Positions 1-8,266 of a DNA stretch of 64,000 nucleotides are shown here, piece after piece; positions within the stretch are counted from its first letter, which is position 1, and each line of letters opens with the position of its first letter. The stretch is taken from the NCBI RefSeq assembly GCF_037914945.1, contig NZ_CP149790.1, positions 124,001-188,000 of the forward strand, given 5' to 3'. Source of the DNA: Haloterrigena sp. KLK7 (GTDB lineage: Archaea > Halobacteriota > Halobacteria > Halobacteriales > Natrialbaceae). The position numbers were made by a program, and so were the translations under genes. The notes under the pieces are model-generated. The model searched no databases. It was not told the origin of the DNA and saw nothing but the letters and a program-made list of their open reading frames with translations.

Positions 1-1182
1 GTCCCCGCTGCGGTGGCGGGCGAAGTGGGGGAGATTCGAGCTGTTGCGGAACCGCAGCTCTCGGCGGGGGCGGACGCCGCCGCGGTCGGCCGCGAGCTGG
101 CGGGCCGGTATCCGGGCGACGAGTACACGCTGACCGAGGCCTGCGGGCAGCTCGAGGACCAGGTCGAGAGCGAGGCGCCGATGCCGACGGCGGATCGGCT
201 CGTCCTCGAGCGACAGGGGCGGACCGTCGTCCTGAACGCGCCCTTCGGGCACACGGCCAACGAGACGCTCGGTCGCGTGCTCTCCTCGCTGCTCGGCCAG
301 CGGGCCGGCTCCTCGGTGGGGCTGGAGACCGACCCCTACCGCATCGAACTCGAGGTGCCGAACTCGATCGCGACCAGCGACATCGTGGCGGTGCTCGAGG
401 AGACCGACCCCGGTCACGTCGAGGCGATCGTCGAACTGGGGCTGAAGAACTCCGACGCGCTGGCCTTCCGGCTCGCGCAGGTCTCGGCGAAGTTCGGCGC
501 GCTCAAGCGCTGGCAGAGCAACGGTTCCGGCCGCCTCTCGAACGAGCGACTGCTCGCGGCCCTGGAGGACACGCCGATGTACCAGGAGTCGATCCGCGAG
601 GTGTTCCACGAGGACCTGGACGTCGAGCGGGCGAGCGCGGTCCTCGAGGGGATCCAGTCGGGCGAGATCGAGTTAGTGACCTACCGCGGTCGGACGCCGG
701 TCGGCCAGGGCGGTCGGTCGTCGGGCGGGAAGGAGCTACTGGCGCCCGAGAACGCCGACGCGAGCGTCATCAACACGGTCCGCGAGCGCCTGCAGAACGA
801 CCGGATCATCCTGCTGTGTACCCACTGCAAGGAGTGGAAGGTGAAGACGAAGGTCCGTCGCGTGGCCGACCAGCCCGAGTGCGGGAACTGCGGCTCGACC
901 CGGATCGCGGCGCTGAACCCGTGGGCCGACGAGGTCGTCGACGCGGTCCGTGCCGCCGAGAAGGACGAGGAGCAGGAGAAGATGACCGAGCGCGCCTATC
1001 GGAGCGCGAGTCTCGTCCAGAGCCACGGGAAGCAGGCCGTCATCGCGATGGCGGCCCGCGGCGTCGGCCCGCACAACGCCGCCCAGATCATCAACAAGCT
1101 CCGAGAGGACGAGGACGAGTTCTACCGCGACATCCTCTCGAAGGAACGCGAGTACGCGCGCACCCAGTCGTTCTGGGACTGA
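1..1182 (+). CDS. Lhr-type DEAD/DEAH-box helicase, C-terminal part (5' truncated by window)
   Basis: The reading frame is open from the first base, so this is the last ~393 residues of a longer protein whose helicase core lies outside the window. What is visible is an alpha-helical region followed near the C-terminus by a four-cysteine zinc-binding motif (CTHC followed about 24 residues later by CGNC), then a helical tail. This arrangement is familiar from haloarchaeal large Lhr-type superfamily 2 helicases, which unwind DNA/RNA hybrids in repair. None of the ATPase motifs can be checked here, so the family assignment rests on the C-terminal region alone. The gene ends at TGA 1180-1182 and is followed by a 356-base gap, so it is not obviously in an operon with the next gene. 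Confidence 0.75.
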   Translation, partial: VPAAVAGEVGEIRAVAEPQLSAGADAAAVGRELAGRYPGDEYTLTEACGQLEDQVESEAPMPTADRLVLERQGRTVVLNAPFGHTANETLGRVLSSLLGQRAGSSVGLETDPYRIELEVPNSIATSDIVAVLEETDPGHVEAIVELGLKNSDALAFRLAQVSAKFGALKRWQSNGSGRLSNERLLAALEDTPMYQESIREVFHEDLDVERASAVLEGIQSGEIELVTYRGRTPVGQGGRSSGGKELLAPENADASVINTVRERLQNDRIILLCTHCKEWKVKTKVRRVADQPECGNCGSTRIAALNPWADEVVDAVRAAEKDEEQEKMTERAYRSASLVQSHGKQAVIAMAARGVGPHNAAQIINKLREDEDEFYRDILSKEREYARTQSFWD

Positions 1183-1538
1183 TCGTCTGCGGACGCCGAT
1201 CGGTGGTGGCCGAGAGGAGACAAAACTGGTCACCGACGCCGATAGATCGATGGGTCCGTTGGCGCCGGATTTTCTAGCCCGCGGCCGTGACGGAGTAGTC
1301 GGTAGAGCGACGGCTCTTGCAGCTTCGGTTACTCCGTCTATTCCGTCTCTATTACGACGGTTCTCCCTGCTTGTAATGAATGTCTGTAAGAGAAACAGAA
1401 CGGCTGTCGAGGATTTCCTCGAGTCGCCGATTCGCCGGACGGAACACGACCGATTCCGACGCTAGTCGCTCTACACTGATCAGATGCAGATATTGTAGCC
1501 TTCAGTGAATTATTAGTATACGAGATAGTACGGCCAAT
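1183..1538. other. intergenic region upstream of the large secreted protein
   Basis: No convincing gene is seen. The distal part is more AT-rich (for example around 1505-1525, with TATTAGTATA) and probably contains the promoter of the gene at 1539. Confidence 0.4.
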
Positions 1539-4500
1539 ATGAACGAACCCGTTCAAAAGATATTGTGCGTAGTGTTCTCGATTTTATTGATCACCGGTTC
1601 TATCGGGCCAGTCGTGGCTGCTCCGGGGAATAATACGTTCGGACCGACCGCCGATACCGAGGGGGCGAATCCCGCGTATCAATCGTTTTCCGAAGGCGAG
1701 AGTGAGCCCACTGCGCTCGAACTGAAGTACGCAGCGGTCGCCGAATTGGTGACGCTGCAACCCGCTGATCGCGCCGACGAACGGCGGAAGAACCAGGCCG
1801 GCGAGCGGATCAACGAGACGCTGGACGTCTATGTCGATAGAGACCGCGTCGAGAGTCCGGCTGCGTTCGAAGGTGATGCCGCCGCCGCCTCGCACCTAGC
1901 GGCGCTTGCGGACGCTGATCCAGCGCGGGTCAACGAGACGACGTGGCTGCTCGCGAAGGCGAACGCGCGAACGGCCAACGTCTCGATCACGGACGCGCGA
2001 CGCGCCCTCGATCGATTCGACGACGACCTCGACGATCCCGGTCACCGGAACGCGATCGAGAGCCACCTTCGGAACGCCGAACGCGCCTACGAACGAGGTG
2101 AGACGGCGCTCGAGCGCGACGGAAGCGTCAAACGAACGGCCAAGGACCGCGCACGTGCGATCCGGCAGTTCATGACCGCGTGGCGACAGAGCCAGCAAGC
2201 GCTGGACAAAATCGAGCGGCAAACAACGCCGCGGGTGCGCATCACGACCCGTAACGATCCCGTCCGGAACGGATCGGAATCGACGAACCGCACCATCAGC
2301 GGTACGATCGAGTCGGTCCGGCCGAACGAACTCGAGACCGTGACGGTGACCGTCGAGGGAGGAGGTTCTTCGGTCGAAGTCCAGCCGAGTACCAGTACCG
2401 TGCCGGCGTCGAACGTGACGTTCACGACGAACGTCACGCTCAAAGATCGAGAACAGCGCATTCGGGCGACGCTCGCAGATAACACGAACGAAAAGCGCGG
2501 CCGCGGGCCGCCGAAACACGCGAACGGTCGCTCATCGTCTCCGGACACGTCGCCGACCACCGACGAACTTCTGTTGGACGGCGACGCGCTTCCGGACACG
2601 TACGAGCTCGAGACGGCCGGGACGGATCCGTTAGACCCGGACAGCGATTCCTCGAAGACCGCCGTCGACGAGAACGATAACGGTACGCTCGACGGGCTCG
2701 AGGACTTCGACGGCGATTCTGTCACGACCTACCACGAAGGCCTATTCGGGACCGACCCGTTCAGCGACGATACTGACGACGACGGCCTTCCGGACCGCTA
2801 CGAAATCGAGTACACGAAACTCGACCAGACGCGAGCCGACACGAACGGTGACGGCGTTACCGACGACGAGTGGGACGTCGATAACGACAGCCTGACGACG
2901 CTCGAGGAGTACGAGGCCGGAACGACGCCAACGCAGGCTGACGAAGACCGCGACGATCTCGACGACAGCCGCGAACTCGAGGTCGGCACGAACTCGAGCG
3001 ATCCCGATACGGACGACGACGGTCTCCTCGACGGCGAGGAGGTCACCCTCGGAACAGATCCGCTGGTCGCAGACTCCGACGGCGACGGAGTCCTGGACGG
3101 CAACGCCACGTACACGACACAGACGTCAAACGAATCGCTCGGCGTCAACGTCTCGCTGTCGGGTAACGGTGAGATCGCCAGCGGCGTCACGATCGAAAAC
3201 GGATCACAGGAGCGATTCGAAAGCGAGTCGATCGAATCGGCACGGGTCACGTCCTTCGTCAATCTCGAATCCGAGCAGTCGTTCGAGTCGGCCGACGTCA
3301 CGTTCTCGTACGACGACTCGCAGCTCGGGGAGACGAACGAGTCGGATCTCGTCATCTTCCGCTATAACGAATCGTTGCGGGTGTTCGAGCCGCTGAACAC
3401 GACAGTTGATCAGGAGTCGAACACGGTCACCGGAGAGACCGAACACTTCTCGCGGTTCGTCGTCTTCGACGTGCGCAACTGGGCGTCGAACTTCGTGGCG
3501 GACCGCCCCGAAAACGGGGCTGACGAGGGGGAGATCCAGCCGGTCGACGTGACCATGATCATCGATACGTCGGGCTCGATGAGCTGGAATGATCCAGAGG
3601 AATTCCGCAAGCAGGCCGCCAAGGAATTTGTCGGTGCGTTAGTCGAGGACGACCGGGCAGGTGTGGTCGACTTCGACAACGACGCCTACGTGGCTCAAGA
3701 GCTGACGACTGACTTCGGGCAAGTCAACCTCACAATCGACAACCTCGACGCCAGCGGCGGCACTGACATCGGTGACGGCGTCCGGGAGGCGAACGAGCAC
3801 TTCGAGGAAGCAAGCAACGATTCCCGAGCGCAGTTCGCGATTCTACTGACCGACGGCCAAGGCAGTGGCGGTCGCGCCGAGGCGCGTACGGCAGCCGAAC
3901 GGAATACGACAATCTATACGATCGGCTTCGGTAGCGCAAACGGGAACAAACTCCAGGACATCGCTCGGATTACCGACGGGAACTATACGCACGTCGACAA
4001 TCCGAGCGATCTGCCGAACGTCTTCTCCCGGGTCGCCGACGATATAGGGGCCCAGGATACCGACGGCGACGGTATTCCCGACACCGCCGAGCGGCGTGGC
4101 GTGGTTACCTCGAACGTCGGCATGCTCGAGACTGACCTGTACAGCGCCGACACGGACGGTGACGGACTCGAGGACGGCACTGAACTCGGCGAGGCGATCA
4201 CCGCGGAGGAACTACGAGAACGGAACTTCGACGGGTCCGGTCCACCGGGTCCGGATCCGCAGTATCGGGCGATCGTCGGAACGCTTTCCAGAGCCGGGTA
4301 CGATCTCAGCGAACTCTCCGGATCGATCTATATCGATCCGGTGAGCGATCCGACTCGCGTTCACACCGACGGCGACGGCGTCGACGACTACACGGAGCTT
4401 CGGGAGCCGGTGACGTACGCCCGAACGACGAGTCGCGAGACGACGAAATCGGTCCTCGAGACCGGAGAGGCGACGGCGGAAACCTTCGAAGATGCCTACG

Positions 4501-6620
4501 ACACTGGGCAGTCGACATCCGATCCGTGGGACCGAAATTCGGATTACGACGACCTCAACGACGGTCGTGAGAGGGAGTTAGCGACCGATCCCGAAGACGG
4601 TGACACGGACGGCGACGGAATCTGGGATGACGAAGATACGAACGGTCGGAACGATCCGACGTTGTACGATGTCCACCCACCGGAAATAGAGGTCCACGAT
4701 AGCGGCTGGCGTGTTCCGGAGATGAGTCTCGACGCCACGTACTGGGCGCACGCATCCATCGAAGATGACGCGAGCGTCGACGGAGCCGCGTTCATAAAGG
4801 AAGGGTCCGTCGAAAAACGGTTCTCCGACGTCTCCGGCGTCGAACTGACTCATCGGTTCGAATACACCGATAAGATCTCCAACGTCGGGGATGTTGCGGG
4901 TGCCTTCGGCGACGTGACGCTCGGAACGAGCGTGTCCCTGCGCGCCTCTGATACCAACGGCAATCGACAGCAAGTCGTCGCCGTGCAGCGATCGAACTTC
5001 TACGGTTACATGGCCGGCGAACTCCCGACCGGGTGGGACCTCGCCGACAGAGAGGTCGCTCGAAAGGTCGGTACCGTCTCCGGGTTCTCCGCGAGCATCG
5101 GCGTCGTCTTCCGGGACGCCGAACAGCTCCTACACGATCCCGGCGCGTACATCGACGGCATGCGGGCTATGCTCGAGCTCGTCGCCGAGGCCGATCCCGC
5201 CGTGATCGACACGCTGATCGACAGCTACATTCAGCAGTTCGAGCAGAAACAGGAGCAGAACAATCCGTACGACAAGGGCACGACGAACTACGAACTCTTC
5301 GAGGAGAACTGGTACGAGGGATACGCGCTCGGCTTCCTCTCGAAGCTCGTCGTCAGCGGTGGCTCCTCCGGAGCGAAAAACGCGATCAAGAGCACTGATC
5401 GCGTCGGCGATATCGCGGATCGGCTCTCGGATAGTCGCGCCCTTCGCGCGCTCTCACGGATCGACGGCGCGACCGATGCCGCCAAAGCTCGAGCGACCGC
5501 ACGCCTGCTGCTGGCGACTGACGACGCCGCGGAACCGCTGCTGAGTCAGGGTGAGACCGCCGGACAGGTCTATCGGCTGTGGCGGCTCCAGCGCGGAATG
5601 GATGCCGATGTGGATGCATTGCCGGAAACTAGACAGGGGCAGCTCGGCCGATTCCTGTCTCATACTGGTACCGATGGCCGTCAGGCGTTTGACGACCTCG
5701 CTGCTGTCGATCAGAGTGCTGCCGACACGCTCTTGGAGATCGACGACCCCGCCGTTCACCGCCACTTCGTGAGGGCACAGCAAAGCGGCGAAGCTGATGT
5801 CGACGAACTCTCGAGCGCACTTGGACGCTACGGTGACCTCGATTCCGACGAGCGAGGGTTCGCGAACGGAGTAATCAGAGAAAGCGAAGATGGAACTGAG
5901 CTGCTCAACGCCGACGTCTGCAATAGTCCGTGCCAGGGTACGATCCGCTCGGTCTATCAGTATACCGACGAACCGGACGGACTGAGCGAGAGAGAAGCAA
6001 AGAAACTCCTCAAGGCGTACGATGACGCTGACGAAGTGACCTCCGGCCCCGGCGCGAACCGACCTGGAGAGGTTCAGGGCAAACTCAACGATCTAGATGA
6101 TGACGGCGTCGAGGGGGTCAAACGAACGATGCGCAACGTTCAGGGTAACCGAAAGGGATACAGACAGATCGCCGGCGAAACGGATATCACCGATCGTCTG
6201 GTTCGGGGAGACAACAACCTCGAACCGAGTAACGTCGAAATGCAGCAGAACATCCCCGAAAGCGACGTCCCGGATGTTCTTCGGAAGGATAGCTCCGAAA
6301 TTGACGTGAAAGCCACATCCGAAGTCACGATCGATGGCGAAACGTTCGATTCGCCAGCGATAGAATCGAAGAATCTCGACCACGAAAAGTACAATGACTT
6401 CACTGCGAAACAAGAGATAACCGATCTGGAGGACAAGCTAACTGCTCAAGCGGGTGCAGGAGAGGACACACTCGTTGTCGTGACGACACAGGGCTTCAAA
6501 GACTCACACAGCGAACTGCTGAACGATATTCCCCAAAACGTCAGGCAGAACCTCGATTCGAACGGACTCGATTCGGACGCCACGATTAAAGTCACGACCT
6601 ACGAAGAACTAGGGAACTAG
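1539..6620 (+). CDS. giant secreted VWA / calcium-repeat protein with C-terminal nuclease-like toxin domain (polymorphic toxin candidate)
   Basis: A 1693-aa protein. Residues 1-28 form a Sec signal peptide (hydrophobic core, cleavage near VVAA). A helical region (about 40-230) and a beta domain (about 235-310) follow. Aspartate-rich thrombospondin-3-like repeats (DTDDDGL, DSDGDGV) run from about 345 to 535. A VWA domain at about 670-850 carries the MIDAS motif DTSGSMS near residue 676. More DTDGDG repeats reach about 1050, followed by a helical region and a CxxxC pair (Cys1461, Cys1465). The last ~150 residues contain EID (Asp1589) and, 20 residues on, ESK (Glu1609, Lys1611), the layout of a PD-(D/E)xK nuclease active site. 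There is no PGF-CTERM or C-terminal membrane anchor, so it may be released or held through its repeats. The next gene begins 2 bases after the stop. Archaeal polymorphic toxins with this kind of layout are known as a class. The nuclease assignment is my inference from the motif. Confidence 0.7.
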   Translation: MNEPVQKILCVVFSILLITGSIGPVVAAPGNNTFGPTADTEGANPAYQSFSEGESEPTALELKYAAVAELVTLQPADRADERRKNQAGERINETLDVYVDRDRVESPAAFEGDAAAASHLAALADADPARVNETTWLLAKANARTANVSITDARRALDRFDDDLDDPGHRNAIESHLRNAERAYERGETALERDGSVKRTAKDRARAIRQFMTAWRQSQQALDKIERQTTPRVRITTRNDPVRNGSESTNRTISGTIESVRPNELETVTVTVEGGGSSVEVQPSTSTVPASNVTFTTNVTLKDREQRIRATLADNTNEKRGRGPPKHANGRSSSPDTSPTTDELLLDGDALPDTYELETAGTDPLDPDSDSSKTAVDENDNGTLDGLEDFDGDSVTTYHEGLFGTDPFSDDTDDDGLPDRYEIEYTKLDQTRADTNGDGVTDDEWDVDNDSLTTLEEYEAGTTPTQADEDRDDLDDSRELEVGTNSSDPDTDDDGLLDGEEVTLGTDPLVADSDGDGVLDGNATYTTQTSNESLGVNVSLSGNGEIASGVTIENGSQERFESESIESARVTSFVNLESEQSFESADVTFSYDDSQLGETNESDLVIFRYNESLRVFEPLNTTVDQESNTVTGETEHFSRFVVFDVRNWASNFVADRPENGADEGEIQPVDVTMIIDTSGSMSWNDPEEFRKQAAKEFVGALVEDDRAGVVDFDNDAYVAQELTTDFGQVNLTIDNLDASGGTDIGDGVREANEHFEEASNDSRAQFAILLTDGQGSGGRAEARTAAERNTTIYTIGFGSANGNKLQDIARITDGNYTHVDNPSDLPNVFSRVADDIGAQDTDGDGIPDTAERRGVVTSNVGMLETDLYSADTDGDGLEDGTELGEAITAEELRERNFDGSGPPGPDPQYRAIVGTLSRAGYDLSELSGSIYIDPVSDPTRVHTDGDGVDDYTELREPVTYARTTSRETTKSVLETGEATAETFEDAYDTGQSTSDPWDRNSDYDDLNDGRERELATDPEDGDTDGDGIWDDEDTNGRNDPTLYDVHPPEIEVHDSGWRVPEMSLDATYWAHASIEDDASVDGAAFIKEGSVEKRFSDVSGVELTHRFEYTDKISNVGDVAGAFGDVTLGTSVSLRASDTNGNRQQVVAVQRSNFYGYMAGELPTGWDLADREVARKVGTVSGFSASIGVVFRDAEQLLHDPGAYIDGMRAMLELVAEADPAVIDTLIDSYIQQFEQKQEQNNPYDKGTTNYELFEENWYEGYALGFLSKLVVSGGSSGAKNAIKSTDRVGDIADRLSDSRALRALSRIDGATDAAKARATARLLLATDDAAEPLLSQGETAGQVYRLWRLQRGMDADVDALPETRQGQLGRFLSHTGTDGRQAFDDLAAVDQSAADTLLEIDDPAVHRHFVRAQQSGEADVDELSSALGRYGDLDSDERGFANGVIRESEDGTELLNADVCNSPCQGTIRSVYQYTDEPDGLSEREAKKLLKAYDDADEVTSGPGANRPGEVQGKLNDLDDDGVEGVKRTMRNVQGNRKGYRQIAGETDITDRLVRGDNNLEPSNVEMQQNIPESDVPDVLRKDSSEIDVKATSEVTIDGETFDSPAIESKNLDHEKYNDFTAKQEITDLEDKLTAQAGAGEDTLVVVTTQGFKDSHSELLNDIPQNVRQNLDSNGLDSDATIKVTTYEELGN

Positions 6621-6622
6621 CT

Positions 6623-7807
6623 ATGGCCGAAGGAACTGCAGTCATGGCGTTCTACACGTCTCGATCACGTGATGGGGTCGTCGACGACGCCCTTGCGAGC
6701 AGTACGCAAGCAGGGTTCGAGATCGATGCGGACAGCGAACAAGTCGAGAGCGGGATCGAGAATCAATACCTCGAGTTCGACGGCTACTACGATCGGTGGT
6801 GGTTCAACTTCGCGTTCAATCTGGATGCCGATCGCCCGCCGAGCGAACCGGTGCTCAGCATCGGCTGTGGGCAGCACATCTATCCGGCGAACGCAGCCGA
6901 CGAGGCGGACTACCGAGCGAAGATGGACGGCATCTTCGAACTCCTCTGTCGGCTCGCCGTGACCCTCGATGTCGACTACGCGCCGCTGTTCAATCCGATG
7001 GGGAGACGTGCAGTCCCGGAGCGTCGGCCGATTGCCGAGGCCGTCGAGGAACTCCCCCGGATGGGCGTGTACTCTCGGGAAGTCCTCGACGAGTTGGGCG
7101 GCGTCGCGGCCATGTTCGAGTCGCCGCCGTGGTACACCGCGTCGCTCGAGGACGGCAACACCGTCGTGATCGAGTCCGACACGCCGTGGCTCGAGGGCGG
7201 CTGGCGGCCACCGACAGAAGCCCCGTACCTCGACGATGCTGCCTTCAACGATAGCGATGACTCAGCACCGAACGAGCGCCGTGGGCTCGCAGATCCGTTC
7301 GCTGCCCTCGAGGCGGGCGACATCGGCACCGACCTCTGCGTTCCTCGAGACAAGATCGCACCCGAGTTCCGCAACGAGGACCTCGAGGTAGTCCACATTC
7401 GCGTCGACGAAGAGCGCAACCTTCGACGGCTTGAGGACGGTACGTTCGTCCGGAATGTCGTCGATGATGATCCTGGCGATGACATGGCCGTCATGATGGC
7501 GATGCTCGAGGATATCCCCGCCGACGCGGCTGCGGACGAGCTGATGGTCTCGGCGCTTCTTCACGAGGCTGTTCCGCCGGCGTTCGTCCGACTCGAGGAT
7601 CCCGACGGCGAAACAGTCGTCACGACGGTCGACGCCCTCGGCAGCGACGTAAACAAAGTCGAGTTGCTCATCAGTCTCGGCCGGATCGCTCAGCAGCAGG
7701 GCGTCGATGACGAGGGAATGCAGGAGATGACGCAACTGCTGACGAAACTCGAGCGTCTCGACGACCTCGAGAATATCGAGGGCTATATTCGGGACCGTCT
7801 CACCTGA
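6623..7807 (+). CDS. cytoplasmic partner protein, candidate immunity protein
   Basis: A 394-aa acidic protein without signal peptide or membrane segments, starting 2 bases after the stop of the putative toxin and so almost certainly co-transcribed. The N-terminal ~200 residues are rich in aromatic residues and mixed alpha/beta, with conserved-looking patches such as YYDRWWFNFAF and SIGCGQHIYP. After an acidic linker (about 205-225) comes a second, mostly helical domain of ~170 residues ending in a leucine/aspartate-rich helix. I do not recognise a named family. The inference that it is immunity rests on position, lack of export signal and the toxin-like tail of the neighbour. It is larger than most immunity proteins, so it may carry an additional domain or be a fusion. 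Confidence 0.55.
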   Translation: MAEGTAVMAFYTSRSRDGVVDDALASSTQAGFEIDADSEQVESGIENQYLEFDGYYDRWWFNFAFNLDADRPPSEPVLSIGCGQHIYPANAADEADYRAKMDGIFELLCRLAVTLDVDYAPLFNPMGRRAVPERRPIAEAVEELPRMGVYSREVLDELGGVAAMFESPPWYTASLEDGNTVVIESDTPWLEGGWRPPTEAPYLDDAAFNDSDDSAPNERRGLADPFAALEAGDIGTDLCVPRDKIAPEFRNEDLEVVHIRVDEERNLRRLEDGTFVRNVVDDDPGDDMAVMMAMLEDIPADAAADELMVSALLHEAVPPAFVRLEDPDGETVVTTVDALGSDVNKVELLISLGRIAQQQGVDDEGMQEMTQLLTKLERLDDLENIEGYIRDRLT

Positions 7808-8266
7808 TCAAGCACAGCACGGTTTACTACCGTCACCGTGGTCGTTGGAGATAACGACTTCATCGTAACTGCTCGGCGAGATGGACGAATGAAACCGTCG
7901 TACAGCGCTGAAGTGATCGATGTAGAAGTAGTGTCCGCACTTCCCGACCTGTATTAAAAGAAGCATAGGTCAAGGAAGTCATAGCGACTGCACGTGACTT
8001 TCACGATTCAGTTATCGAGACGAACCCGAGTCTCCGGACACGAGATGTGATGAAGCAGATTCGAGCGGAGATCGAGCGAGCTGAGAAGCTGAGAACGGCC
8101 GACGAGAGGCGTCACAGACTATACCGCTCACCGATCACGGACGTTCCGCTTACGCGCTCGAGACGATCACCGTTCGACCTGAAAATCCGGTTGCGGCCGA
8201 TCGAGCCAACGCGCGCCTCACATCGGTCGTTCCACAGTCCTTATCTGTATCACAACCGAATTCACG
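7808..8266. other. intergenic region with a possible gene remnant and a TATA box
   Basis: The stretch between the immunity candidate and the histidine kinase has no intact gene. A coding-looking fragment lies at 7971-8120 (separate entry). CTTATC at 8240-8245 lies about 22 bases before the kinase start and is probably its TATA box, implying a leaderless transcript. Confidence 0.4.
7971..8120 (+). pseudogene. possible gene fragment (helical, charged peptide)
   Basis: One frame, open from a stop just upstream, encodes a helical charged peptide including the stretches ATARDFHDSVIE and RDVMKQIRAEIERAEKL. It then runs into sequence that no longer looks coding. The composition is protein-like, but there is no good start. 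I do not recognise the parent family. It could be the tail of a decayed gene or chance. Confidence 0.22.

Noticed and set aside
1250-1465. 71-residue frame between the helicase and the toxin candidate
   Set aside because: Composition does not look haloarchaeal-coding, and no motif or promoter context supports it.
3540-4050. VWA protein as a magnesium-chelatase/MoxR-partner component
   Set aside because: It has a signal peptide and calcium repeats and no AAA+ neighbour, so an extracellular role fits better.
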